64,000 nucleotides of DNA, from positions 1 to 64,000 of the forward strand of contig WRKW01000006.1 of assembly GCA_009777955.1 (NCBI GenBank). The letters are read 5' to 3'. Position 1 is the first letter of the stretch; each line of letters begins with the position of its first letter. Source of the DNA: Alphaproteobacteria bacterium. GTDB lineage: Bacteria; Pseudomonadota; Alphaproteobacteria; Rs-D84. Positions 9,502 through 19,047 of the stretch are shown one piece after another. The position numbers and the translations under genes are program-made. Under the pieces are notes generated by a model. It had not been told where the DNA came from, did no database searches, and saw nothing but the letters and a program-made list of their open reading frames with translations.

Positions 9502-10481
9502 AACTGTCCCCTATCGTTTCAATCTTGATAGCAAATTATAATTGCGCCGAATTTTTGTGCACGGCGTTGGATTCAGTTGCCGCACAGACTTTCCGTGATT
9601 TTGAATGCATCATTGTCGATGATGCCAGTATTGATAATTCCATTGATATAATAAAGAAATATGTAAAGCGTGACAAGCGGTTCCATCTGATACAGCACAA
9701 AACCAACCGCGGATTGGCGGCTGTGCGCAATACAGGCCTTGACGCGGCACGGGGGGAATATATTGCTTTTCTGGATTCCGACGATGCTTTTACCGAAAAT
9801 GCAATTAAATCTTTATACATGAATGCAAAAATGTATAATGCGGACATAACCGGTGGGGCGGCCGTTACGGTTCCGTCTGATTTTGTTTTTATAAAATCAG
9901 AAAATCCGCCGCATTTTACCCAGGTTCCAACAATATTTTTTATCGACAATAATCCGGCAGCGATTCTGGTAAACCTTTCACGTGTACATCCATCGCACAA
10001 GCTTCCATGGGTATGGCGCAGACTTTTCAAACGCAAAACCATAGAAACAACACGGTTTGACGAGGCTGTAAAACAACAAAACGAAGACCTTTGCTTTATG
10101 CTGGATGCATTTTTGAATACGGGCAGATATCTAGAAATAAACGACTCTGTCATGTATCACAGGATAAACAAAAACTCCATTACCGGATCGCCGTTTGGTC
10201 AAAGCCATTTTCTGCATTTTCCGGCAACATTGCGACATCTTTACGGACTGCGCGGAAAGTACCCAGAAAATTTGCTATACAAGGGCTATATGCAGTATAT
10301 GTTTAACACCGTGGTTATAACCGCATTAAAGAAAGGGTACGGCGACATTGCCGCACGAACTATGCGCAGGGTTTATAGAACGCCGTATTTACCACTGAAA
10401 TACCTGTCAAAAAAACAAAGGTTGATATTCTGGCTGTTCATGCATTCGTTGATACCATCCAGATATGCGCGGAAAAAATAA
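9486..10481 (+). CDS. Family 2 glycosyltransferase
   Basis: SILIANYNCAEFL...IIVDDASIDNS...NRGLAAVRNTGLDAARGEYIAFLDSDD. Confidence 0.88.
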   Translation: MPVVVKLSPIVSILIANYNCAEFLCTALDSVAAQTFRDFECIIVDDASIDNSIDIIKKYVKRDKRFHLIQHKTNRGLAAVRNTGLDAARGEYIAFLDSDDAFTENAIKSLYMNAKMYNADITGGAAVTVPSDFVFIKSENPPHFTQVPTIFFIDNNPAAILVNLSRVHPSHKLPWVWRRLFKRKTIETTRFDEAVKQQNEDLCFMLDAFLNTGRYLEINDSVMYHRINKNSITGSPFGQSHFLHFPATLRHLYGLRGKYPENLLYKGYMQYMFNTVVITALKKGYGDIAARTMRRVYRTPYLPLKYLSKKQRLIFWLFMHSLIPSRYARKK

Positions 10482-10491
10482 AAACGGATTT

Positions 10492-11058
10492 TTACTTTGC
10501 CCGTTCGACATATTCAAGGGTTTCTGTATTTACAATAATTCTTTCGCCAATTTCGATAAATACCGGAACCTGTACACGGACACCATTATCCAATATCGCG
10601 GGCTTTCCGCCACCAGCCGCGGTTTGACCCTTTAACGCGGGTTCGGTTTCTTCTATTGTGGCAACAACTGTTTTCGGCAAAGATATGGAAACCGGATGGC
10701 CTTCGACAAAATTCGCCGAAACCTTCATTTCCGGCACCAGAAATTTAATCGATTCGCCAAGTGCTTCGCTTGGCATCGCAAATTGTTCATAATCCTTTAA
10801 ATTCATGAAATGCGAATCCGCGCCATCTGAATATAAGAATTGGCATTCTATATCTTCGACCATAAGCTTTTCGACCTTGTCTTCGGAACGAAAGCGTTCG
10901 CCGCCCTTGCTTCCCGAATCGATATCGCGAAGCTCTGTCTGTACGAACGCCCCGCCCTTGCCCGGCTTTACCTTCATTATCGAAGTAACGGAATATCTTC
11001 TGCCATTATGGGAAATAACCCAACCAACCCGAATATCATTTGCAATATATGAAGCCAT
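10492..11058 (-). CDS. efp: Elongation factor P
   Basis: Full-length EF-P-like, KVKPGKGGAFVQTELRDI...GERIIVNTETLEYVERAK. Confidence 0.93.
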   Translation of the reverse strand: MASYIANDIRVGWVISHNGRRYSVTSIMKVKPGKGGAFVQTELRDIDSGSKGGERFRSEDKVEKLMVEDIECQFLYSDGADSHFMNLKDYEQFAMPSEALGESIKFLVPEMKVSANFVEGHPVSISLPKTVVATIEETEPALKGQTAAGGGKPAILDNGVRVQVPVFIEIGERIIVNTETLEYVERAK

Positions 11059-11148
11059 TTTTACACCCTTTTGTTTTCCGCCGGATTATAAGCGGAAAAT
11101 AGCGGATTTCAAGAAAAAATGGTAATCTAATTCAGCCGATGGAAAACT

Positions 11149-12096
11149 TTATGCGGTTCTTGAATAATTTCCGCTTAAAAAATTTACCAGAAATCTATTC
11201 GCAATAGTACCTTTTTCTTTTGCCATATAGCTTAAAGGTAATCTGCAACAGTCATGTTTAATAAGCCCCATACGCATTCCAATATATTTGATTGGTACGG
11301 GGTTCGAATCTATGAATGCCAGCTCTGCAAGTCCGGCAAGCATTTTATTTATTTCCTCTGCCTTTGAAATATCCCCGGCATGCATAGCATCGGTCAAGGC
11401 CTTTACCTGTCTGGGTACGACATTGGATATTACAGAAATAACACCATCACCGCCGGCCTGCATTACTTTGAAAGTCAGACCGTCGTCCCCGGACAAGACA
11501 GAAAACTCCCTGCCCTTTGCAATCATCGGATTTTTAATTTCGTTTATAACACGATCTATATGATCTATGTTGCCAGAGGCCTCTTTTACACCAAATATGT
11601 TTGGAATCTGGACAAGTTCCTTGTATTCTTCGATGGTGATACCACGACCGGTACGACCCGGAACATTATAAATTATGATGGGAATGGGGATTTCCGCAAG
11701 CATCTCGAAGCTTTTTATCAGCCCCGCAGTATTCGGTTTTACATAATAAGGCACCACTACCATGGCGGCGTTTGCACCGGCCTCGTACGCGCGCCAAGTA
11801 TTATCCCGCGCTGTATACGGATTAATATCCCCCGTTCCAATGATAAGTTTTACATCTCTGTCGCTTTCGGCTATGGATTCTTTTGCCGTCTTTACCAGAC
11901 GGTTTTTTTCACGGGTATCCAGTTGCGGGGTTTCGGCCGTGGTACCAAGAACGACCAGTCCGTCTACCCCCCAGTTGATTTGATATTTTAAAAGCTTTTC
12001 AAACCCTGCATAATCCACAGAGAATTCTTTTTTCACACGCGAATTCGGGTTCATAGGGGTAAAAAGGGCGGTATATGTCCCTTGGAACATACTCAT
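11149..12096 (-). CDS. dapA: 4-hydroxy-tetrahydrodipicolinate synthase
   Basis: GTTAETPQL, IIYNVPGRTGRGI, GVKEASGNID motifs. Confidence 0.92.
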   Translation of the reverse strand: MSMFQGTYTALFTPMNPNSRVKKEFSVDYAGFEKLLKYQINWGVDGLVVLGTTAETPQLDTREKNRLVKTAKESIAESDRDVKLIIGTGDINPYTARDNTWRAYEAGANAAMVVVPYYVKPNTAGLIKSFEMLAEIPIPIIIYNVPGRTGRGITIEEYKELVQIPNIFGVKEASGNIDHIDRVINEIKNPMIAKGREFSVLSGDDGLTFKVMQAGGDGVISVISNVVPRQVKALTDAMHAGDISKAEEINKMLAGLAELAFIDSNPVPIKYIGMRMGLIKHDCCRLPLSYMAKEKGTIANRFLVNFLSGNYSRTA

Positions 12097-12154
12097 GGAG
12101 AATCCTTTTGTTTCTCCCTCTCTATCGGGATCTTATACTTATTAAAGATGTATT

Positions 12155-12670
12155 TCAACTGTTTTTCGCACAATGTCTTTTGATGCTTTCTATAATGATT
12201 TTTTCGGCCCTCACCCGGTCGCCCCAACCCATTACTTCCGACCATTTTTTCGGATCCATATCTTTATAATGCTTGAAAAAATATTCTATTTTATGCCGCA
12301 GTATCAATGGTAAGTTTTTTACCGATTTCACATCACGGAAAAAGGGATCTACTGTACCACCCGGAACGCAAATGATTTTTTCATCGCCGCCGGCCTGATC
12401 TTTCATGATAAGGACACCTATGGGACGCACTTCGATAAGGCATCCCGGAATCAGCGCGGCGTTACTTACCACTACTGCATCAAGCGGATCGCCATCGTCA
12501 CCCAGGGTTTCCGTAAAATATCCATAATTGGCGGGATAGGCAAGCGGGGTATGCAAAATCCTGTCAACCCGAAGCAAACCGGACTTTTTGTCGATTTCAT
12601 ATTTGACCTGTCCGTTTTCTGGAACTTCTATGATTACAGTAAGATGTTTTGATAAAATTTTGGCTGTCAT
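12155..12670 (-). CDS. ppa: Inorganic pyrophosphatase
   Basis: VIIEVPENGQVKYEIDKKSG...GDDGDPLDAVV. Confidence 0.93.
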   Translation of the reverse strand: MTAKILSKHLTVIIEVPENGQVKYEIDKKSGLLRVDRILHTPLAYPANYGYFTETLGDDGDPLDAVVVSNAALIPGCLIEVRPIGVLIMKDQAGGDEKIICVPGGTVDPFFRDVKSVKNLPLILRHKIEYFFKHYKDMDPKKWSEVMGWGDRVRAEKIIIESIKRHCAKNS

Positions 12671-12737
12671 GGCAAATTCCTTTAAAGGAACTATACCACA
12701 GATTTCCGAATTTTTCCAGTGGTGGCGAAATAAGACC

Positions 12738-13856
12738 TTACATTCTCATCGGCATAAGTATGAACAAAGAATCTGTTTTTTTATCCGTGGACTGGAACAC
12801 GGTCGGTGCAAGCGGATCCTGCATCGCCAGCTGGAGTTTTTCGCCAGCAACCTGACCAGAAATATCCAAAAGGAATTTTACATTGAATGCGATGTTAAAT
12901 GTTTCGTCGCCATTGTATTCTATATCCAGTTCCTGGGTCGCGGCACCAAAATCAGGACTGCTTGCCGTTGCGACCAGCTTGTTCATTGAAAATGCCAATT
13001 GGACGGACTTTGTCTTGTCCGCAGATGCAACAGATACCAAATCGACCGAAGATATGAATTGCTTTCTGTTAAGGGTCGCTATCTTATCGTTTCCTTTTGG
13101 AATTACTACGCGATAATTCGGATACTGGGCATCGACCAGTTTGGAAGTAAGGGTTGCGGCACCAACGGTAAAGCGCGCCTTGGTATCTGAAAGTTCCACC
13201 GTGACATCGTCGACCGTCGCGTCTTCCAGAAGTTTCGACAATTCCCCGATTACACGGCGCGGAAGTATGACCGCGGGCATTTCGGCCGAACCTTCGGGTG
13301 CGGGCATGGCACATAATGCCATACGCTGGGAATCGGTCGCAACCGCGGTCAGCATTTTTTTGCTGCCCTCTTCTGTTATATGGAAATATATTCCACCCAG
13401 GTGATAACGTACATCATCTGTCGGGATTGCAAACTTTGTCTGGTTTACAAGATGTCCCAAATCGCCGGTAGTCATGGTAAACTTTGTAGTCAAATGCGCG
13501 CCGGCCATCATCGGGAAGTTTTCAGCGGGCAAAGTGGGTAATTTAAATACGGCACGATTGGCAGATATAACAAGCTGATCGCCAGACATCTTGAATTTAA
13601 TTTCAGCATCATCCGGAAGTTTTCGCACTATGTCATACAGCATATGGACGGGTACGGTCGTCTTGCCGCCAAGCGTAATATCGGCGGCAACATGTTCTAC
13701 CAGTTCCAAATCCACGTTGGTCGCGGAAAGAACCAGATCATCCTTTACCTCTAACTTTACATTCATCAAAATCGGAAGGGTTGCCCGCCGTTCCACAATA
13801 GACTGCATGTGGCCAAGAGCCCGTATCAAAACCTGACGAAATACTGAAAATTCCAT
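12738..13856 (-). CDS. dnaN: DNA polymerase III subunit beta
   Basis: Full-length sliding clamp, C-terminal FILMPMRM. Confidence 0.93.
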   Translation of the reverse strand: MEFSVFRQVLIRALGHMQSIVERRATLPILMNVKLEVKDDLVLSATNVDLELVEHVAADITLGGKTTVPVHMLYDIVRKLPDDAEIKFKMSGDQLVISANRAVFKLPTLPAENFPMMAGAHLTTKFTMTTGDLGHLVNQTKFAIPTDDVRYHLGGIYFHITEEGSKKMLTAVATDSQRMALCAMPAPEGSAEMPAVILPRRVIGELSKLLEDATVDDVTVELSDTKARFTVGAATLTSKLVDAQYPNYRVVIPKGNDKIATLNRKQFISSVDLVSVASADKTKSVQLAFSMNKLVATASSPDFGAATQELDIEYNGDETFNIAFNVKFLLDISGQVAGEKLQLAMQDPLAPTVFQSTDKKTDSLFILMPMRM

Positions 13857-14000
13857 GACTTTACCTTTTACTTGTTCCTTTTATTCTCTCTTATATTTGG
13901 AATATTACCAATAATCCCCGATTCGGGGCAAGGGGAAAATCTGGAACAGGGTAAGGCGTGGGTACGTGAGTTACGTAAGGCGTAAGGCGTGAGACGTAAT

Positions 14001-14329
14001 GTGTCATTGCGAGTGGCCAAAGACCGCGAAGCAATCTTTTCCGGCATTCCGTGTCATTGCGAGTGGTCAAAGACCACGAAGCAATCTTTTCAAATATTTT
14101 GTGTCATTGCGAGTGGTCAAAGACCACGAAGCAATCTTTTCAGATATTTTGTGTCATTGCGAGTGGTCGAAGACCACGAAGCAATCTTTTCAGGCAAGGG
14201 AATTATTATACTTCCCCTGTCGGAAACGATTGCTTCGTCCGCCTGACGGCGTGACTCGCAATGACACGAAATGTCGGAAAAGATTGCTTCGTCCGTCACC
14301 GCAAGCGGTGACGCGACTCGCAATGACAC
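14001..14329. repeat. REP-like hairpin array, cluster 2 (four forward units at exact 50 bp period, spacer, two inverted units)
   Basis: Units start at 14001, 14051, 14101, 14151. Confidence 0.92.
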
Positions 14330-14344
14330 CAGACTGCAATGACA

Positions 14345-14836
14345 TTAAAGGCCGAGACCCGCAAACAGCGCCGACCGGAAGACGGAATGGAGCTGGGCGC
14401 GGATCGCGCAATCGCCCGCGCAGTCATACGCGCAATAGGACGGATCGCCGTGGCCGTACGCGAAAACCCAAGCCGACGAAGCGACACTAAACCCAGGAAT
14501 GCTTGTAAGCTTACACCAACAGTTACTGCCGCTGTCGGCAACAGGATTACCAAAGTTAGGGTAGCTTCCAGTAGTATTAGAGCATAGGCTCGTGCCACTG
14601 AACTCTGATACATTACTTCCAGTACAGCTTCCTACTCTCCAATTCCCAAGGGATAGATTATTACAATCACCATCAATACCAAGGGCGGAACAATAGGTCA
14701 TGCCATTACTTGGACAACTGCTCGGGCTATTAGGTTTCGGTACGCACGCCACAGCGGCAATAGACCCATGTAATGGGATTATCGTTAATACAGCAAGGAT
14801 GCTTGTTAGCTTTATTGTTTTGTTAAATGTATTCAT
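14345..14836 (-). CDS. Secreted Cys-rich CWCK-family protein, copy 2
   Basis: Same signal peptide and constant blocks as copies 1 and 4. Confidence 0.88.
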   Translation of the reverse strand: MNTFNKTIKLTSILAVLTIIPLHGSIAAVACVPKPNSPSSCPSNGMTYCSALGIDGDCNNLSLGNWRVGSCTGSNVSEFSGTSLCSNTTGSYPNFGNPVADSGSNCWCKLTSIPGFSVASSAWVFAYGHGDPSYCAYDCAGDCAIRAQLHSVFRSALFAGLGL

Positions 14837-14837
14837 G

Positions 14838-14912
14838 ATACTCTCTCCTTTGGGTATATTTATATTATACCATATTCCATGACAAAGGTCAATTTGTATT
14901 TAGTCATGTAAA
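14838..14912 (-). promoter_or_regulatory. Conserved CWCK-cassette promoter
   Basis: TATAAT (14864-14869 complement), TTGACC (14887-14892 complement), 17 nt spacing. Confidence 0.85.
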
Positions 14913-15036
14913 GTAAGATGAATATAGTCGATAGTAGCTAGTCGAAAGTCGATAGAAACTCTACCGACTATCGACTAACGACTTCCGACTATTACATATT
15001 GACAATATTAAATTTTGCACTATATTGTTTGTCAAG

Positions 15037-15888
15037 ATGAGAATGAAAACTCTATTTTTACGGCTTTTGGTTGGCGCAATCTGTGCCACAGGACAATTTT
15101 TGGCCATTCAACCGGCATGGGCAATCGATAACCATGTCGGACCAACGGGATGGATTCATCTCTACCTGGGCGTAAATCTGGCTTTTTCGAAATATACCGA
15201 ACCAAGCATAGATATATCGCACAAAACCACATATTTTCCCGGATTCATAGCAAAGCTGGCAATTGATAATCCAGAAATACTTCCCTTTTTTGCCATGGCT
15301 CAATACAAGAATCAAAGCGGAACTTATAATTATTATGGATATATCCAAGATCTGCGTGGCAAACGAATGACATATTCCGATAGTGCCCTGCCCGTATCAA
15401 AACAAGATTTTGAATTCATATCTGGCCCTATTTTTGGCATGGTAAAATTATTCAGCGGAATCCAATATGAACATTACACTGACAGGGCATACACCACGAA
15501 CGATTATTTTTATAAAAGAGAACGCCAATCCTGGTACTGGATTGCCGGTGCCGGAATCCGCTATAAGTTAGAAGATTATCGTATCATAGATCTGACCGGA
15601 AAGGCAAAACCATTAATATGGTCGCGGCATGACAGTCATCTATCAAGCCTGGGCGGGGTATGGTCAAATGCACCGACAATAAAGCAAAAACAACCGCACG
15701 GATTCAGATTCGATCTGTCGGCAAAGTATCAATACGAGATGCTTTGGATCGAGCCATATTTCTCGCACACCAGAATCGGTGCAACCGAATTTGAATCATT
15801 TACATTTGGTTCTGGATTCAAAGCAAAGATACAAGAACCCGCAAATAGAACGAACGAGATTGGAATCAATATCGGGATACGGTTCTGA
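15037..15888 (+). CDS. Predicted outer-membrane beta-barrel protein
   Basis: Signal peptide ending PAWA; aromatic alternating strands, terminal IGINIGIRF; promoter TTGACA-16-TATATT at 14999-15026. Confidence 0.65.
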   Translation: MRMKTLFLRLLVGAICATGQFLAIQPAWAIDNHVGPTGWIHLYLGVNLAFSKYTEPSIDISHKTTYFPGFIAKLAIDNPEILPFFAMAQYKNQSGTYNYYGYIQDLRGKRMTYSDSALPVSKQDFEFISGPIFGMVKLFSGIQYEHYTDRAYTTNDYFYKRERQSWYWIAGAGIRYKLEDYRIIDLTGKAKPLIWSRHDSHLSSLGGVWSNAPTIKQKQPHGFRFDLSAKYQYEMLWIEPYFSHTRIGATEFESFTFGSGFKAKIQEPANRTNEIGINIGIRF

Positions 15889-15934
15889 CCAGCAAATAAC
15901 ACAGCCAGTCTTTGATAAATTAAGCCTGTTGGTC

Positions 15935-18031
15935 TTAATAGCTGACGGTTCCCAGCATTTCATCCACCAATATTTCCACCGGTCTATTAAGAAATTCGGG
16001 ATCGCCCTTTTGTGCGGGCGCGCCCCTTTCAAGCGCGGTTTTGCACGGATGGTCATCCGCAAGCCAATTGGTCAAAAGATCACTGGTCAATAATCCAACC
16101 CCCGCACCCGCCGCAATTGATAACCCGCCCGTAAACGGTGCCAAAATCAATCCCACACTGGTCGCGGCAACCGCCCTGTTCATAATCGCACTGCGGTTTA
16201 TCTTTAAATCAGGCTCTGCTATATTACCAGAAAACTCCATCGAATTTATAACATTCCCAGATATGGAAATCTTCAATCCCCGTACCGGTGTCGTGACTAT
16301 CGAAGCTTGCAAACGCTCTGCCCCCAGGTCGACAAAACCCTGGGCGCGAATATTTACTTCCGTGGTCTCGATGGCGACACCGCGTTCGGTTTCCATATTT
16401 CCATTGCGCAGCTTTATGTTGGTCGCGGCACAGTTTATACGCATAGTATCGCGTTTATCCCTGGTAACAATATCAGTGACATTGTGGCGTACCGCGGTAA
16501 GAAAATCTTTGCCATAAAAATATTCCGCCGAATCGGATAACGCATATCCCGAACCGACCGAATAGACTTTTATCGGTCCGGTCACGTTCGACATCAAACC
16601 GGAAAGATCCGCCCCGTGGCTTTCAAGATAAAAATCAAACGAAGCGGGCAATCCAGACAAGAAATTATACTCGCGAATTCCATGCAGTATTCCCATGGTC
16701 ATTATATTTCGTCCCCGGCCGGACGCGCGCGCGCGCAAAACACCCCTGTCATCGTATGCTTTGGCCACTGCGGTTACATCGCCGCCCATGGCCTTGCCCT
16801 TGAAATCGACATCCAGCATCCCATTTTGTATATTAACATCCGCCAATATATTCTGAAAGGCCAGTTCCCGATAAACAATAATATTCCCTATGTCCAAATT
16901 TATTTTGCAATCGCAGGCCCGCAGCATTTCAGAATAAAGCGGCACATCTTTGAATACATTAAGATCCCGGTTCGGCCGCACCCATTTTGATCCGCTGGCA
17001 TACAGTTCTGGAAATACTTCGGTCATCATAAAGTTTTGGGATTTAAGTTTCAATGCCGCGACGGGAATAGAAGCTTTCCAATCAAATTCGCCCGATAGAG
17101 ATAAATCGGTTTGGCCAAATTTTATCGACGATTTATGCAAGGTAAGCTTTTGATGGCCGAACCCACCGGAAATATTTACATTGAATTTCGGCGTTTCCGG
17201 CAAATCCAGATTCAACAATTTCCCCATAGAATGCAAATTCGCAACCGTACCGGTTATTATAAAGTCTATCGGTATCTTGCTGGTCGCTTCCAGTGCGGCG
17301 TTTATAACCAATGGCGATATCCGGCTTGCGATGGCTATACGCACAGGATATACCTTGCGCGCTTCATCCAGCCCTGAAAACGCGGCAATAAATGAATAGT
17401 CTTCCCCGTCTTTTTCTATAAATCCACTATATTCGATTCTTTCGGATGATTTTTTATATTTCACGCGGACGGCGGATAAAGACCATTTTTCATGCGAATC
17501 GGGTGTTATGACGGTAACCTGGGGGTTTATTAATTCCAATATCTCAAGCCCGATGTCAAAATCAAACGGGAATTTGTTATCCGGCGATTCCCAACTTCCA
17601 TCCCCTGATTCCCGGATTATCGACCATTCGCCTTTATCGTTTTGTTCAATATTTACCTGCATATTTATCAGACGCAAATCCTGCATAATCGGACGGTCGG
17701 AAAACACGGAAAACAAATTCAGTGTAACAACAATAGCGTCTATCCGCACGGCATCCGGGTTTTGCGCCCAGTCGGCATTCGCAATTCGCACATCTTGCAA
17801 CGTCGCGCGCGGACGCAGGGAAAGCTTCCATGAAACCTTTCCAGTAATTTCAACCGGCACCCCGGTCGCGACCGACAGCCCGGCGGCTATATCATTACGC
17901 AAAGTTTCAAGGTTAACTTTTGTAAGGGCGATTACAAGCGATACGACCAGCCCGGTAAATGCAAGCCCGAACGCGCGGATAATCAACGGAAAAAGACCGT
18001 ATTTTTTTTTCTCTTTCATGTTCTTTATCAC
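15935..18031 (-). CDS. AsmA family protein
   Basis: N-terminal TM, GLSVATGVPVEITGKVSWKLSLRPRATLQDVRIANADWA. Confidence 0.85.
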   Translation of the reverse strand: MIKNMKEKKKYGLFPLIIRAFGLAFTGLVVSLVIALTKVNLETLRNDIAAGLSVATGVPVEITGKVSWKLSLRPRATLQDVRIANADWAQNPDAVRIDAIVVTLNLFSVFSDRPIMQDLRLINMQVNIEQNDKGEWSIIRESGDGSWESPDNKFPFDFDIGLEILELINPQVTVITPDSHEKWSLSAVRVKYKKSSERIEYSGFIEKDGEDYSFIAAFSGLDEARKVYPVRIAIASRISPLVINAALEATSKIPIDFIITGTVANLHSMGKLLNLDLPETPKFNVNISGGFGHQKLTLHKSSIKFGQTDLSLSGEFDWKASIPVAALKLKSQNFMMTEVFPELYASGSKWVRPNRDLNVFKDVPLYSEMLRACDCKINLDIGNIIVYRELAFQNILADVNIQNGMLDVDFKGKAMGGDVTAVAKAYDDRGVLRARASGRGRNIMTMGILHGIREYNFLSGLPASFDFYLESHGADLSGLMSNVTGPIKVYSVGSGYALSDSAEYFYGKDFLTAVRHNVTDIVTRDKRDTMRINCAATNIKLRNGNMETERGVAIETTEVNIRAQGFVDLGAERLQASIVTTPVRGLKISISGNVINSMEFSGNIAEPDLKINRSAIMNRAVAATSVGLILAPFTGGLSIAAGAGVGLLTSDLLTNWLADDHPCKTALERGAPAQKGDPEFLNRPVEILVDEMLGTVSY

Positions 18032-19035
18032 GATTCTTCAAATCCCAGCAACGCCGTGGCACTTTTCATAAATTCCGGCAACGGGGCACGAATTGTCACA
18101 TTTTTCCCCGTCCGTGGATGCCGAAATGCAAGCCTGTGCGAAAGCAGGAATAATCTATCGCCTTCCATCATCGTTTTCAACCTGTTATCCGTTTTTCGCG
18201 GACGACCATACAATCTATCACCAACTATCGGCGCGCCCAACGACAGGGCTGCATGCATGCGAAGCTGATGTGTACGCCCCGTATCCGGCATGAACTGTAC
18301 CCAAGACAGCGCGCCAAATTTACCATTTTCCCCCGTAACTTCGCCCAGAATTTTGTACCTGGTAACAGCACGATGGGGTTTAAAGCCTGTCTGAGCCTTG
18401 AAAATTTCGGCTTCTTCTGCATCCATAACATGCCCTTTGGATACAAAATTGTCGATTGTACCGCGTTTTTTACCAACAGAACCAGACAGTAAAGCCAGAT
18501 ATTCTTTACCCGCAGTTTTTGATTGGAACTGTCCGGAAAGAATCTGTGCCGCCGATTGATTTTTGGCCAAAACAATCGCTCCGCTGGTTTCCCTATCCAA
18601 ACGATGCACCAAAAGGACAGTACTGTGCGGAAACAAAGCCGCCGCCATCTTGTCCAGGGACTTTGATATTCCTGTTCCACCCTGGCTGGCCAAACCAGCG
18701 GGTTTGTTGAACACTACTATATCATCGTCATCGTGAATTATCCGTTGCCGCAGTTTTTCAAGATCTGCCAAAGAAAAATTTCCGCCGGATCCCGTTCTTG
18801 ATTTTTCATTTCCCGGTTTCAGGGCGGCACCCTGTGCCACAGGCGGCACACGAATCATATCATTCGCATGCAAGATTTCGCCCCCACGGACACGACCGGC
18901 ATTCACGCGTATTTGTCCCGTACGGCAAAGTTTTCTGAATTCTCCCTGGGACAACCGCGGATAGTGCCGCGAAAACCAGCGCATCAATCTGATTCCTTCC
19001 TCTGTCGGGGAAACTTTTGTCGGCTGTATGCTCAC
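18028..19035 (-). CDS. rluC: 23S rRNA pseudouridine synthase, RluC/RluD type
   Basis: S4 domain; VHRLDRETSGAIVLAKN; PDTGRTHQLRMHAA. Confidence 0.85.
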   Translation of the reverse strand: MSIQPTKVSPTEEGIRLMRWFSRHYPRLSQGEFRKLCRTGQIRVNAGRVRGGEILHANDMIRVPPVAQGAALKPGNEKSRTGSGGNFSLADLEKLRQRIIHDDDDIVVFNKPAGLASQGGTGISKSLDKMAAALFPHSTVLLVHRLDRETSGAIVLAKNQSAAQILSGQFQSKTAGKEYLALLSGSVGKKRGTIDNFVSKGHVMDAEEAEIFKAQTGFKPHRAVTRYKILGEVTGENGKFGALSWVQFMPDTGRTHQLRMHAALSLGAPIVGDRLYGRPRKTDNRLKTMMEGDRLFLLSHRLAFRHPRTGKNVTIRAPLPEFMKSATALLGFEES

Positions 19036-19047
19036 TTTGTCTTCTGA

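Noticed and set aside
11300-11320. GGTTCGAATC resembling a tRNA T-arm
   Set aside because: Lies within dapA; no cloverleaf or acceptor stem pairing around it
13940-13995. GTAAGGCGT short repeats upstream of dnaN
   Set aside because: Only a few imperfect units, probably local slippage; insufficient to claim a functional element
14001-14190. CRISPR-like periodic repeats (40 bp unit, 10 bp linker)
   Set aside because: Linkers are only 10 bp and mutually similar, units are imperfect, the array inverts, and no cas genes are present
13989-14490. Overlapping ORFs within the hairpin arrays (e.g. MRRNVSLRVAKDREAIFSG.., CHCEWSKTTKQSF..)
   Set aside because: Translations of the repeat in several frames; no RBS and same peptides at 8.1, 29.0 and 50.9 kb, so spurious
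15796-16062. Minus/plus-strand shadow ORFs opposite large CDSs (also opposite nifJ, dnaJ, parE, dnaN)
   Set aside because: Fully embedded antisense to well supported genes, no domain recognisable
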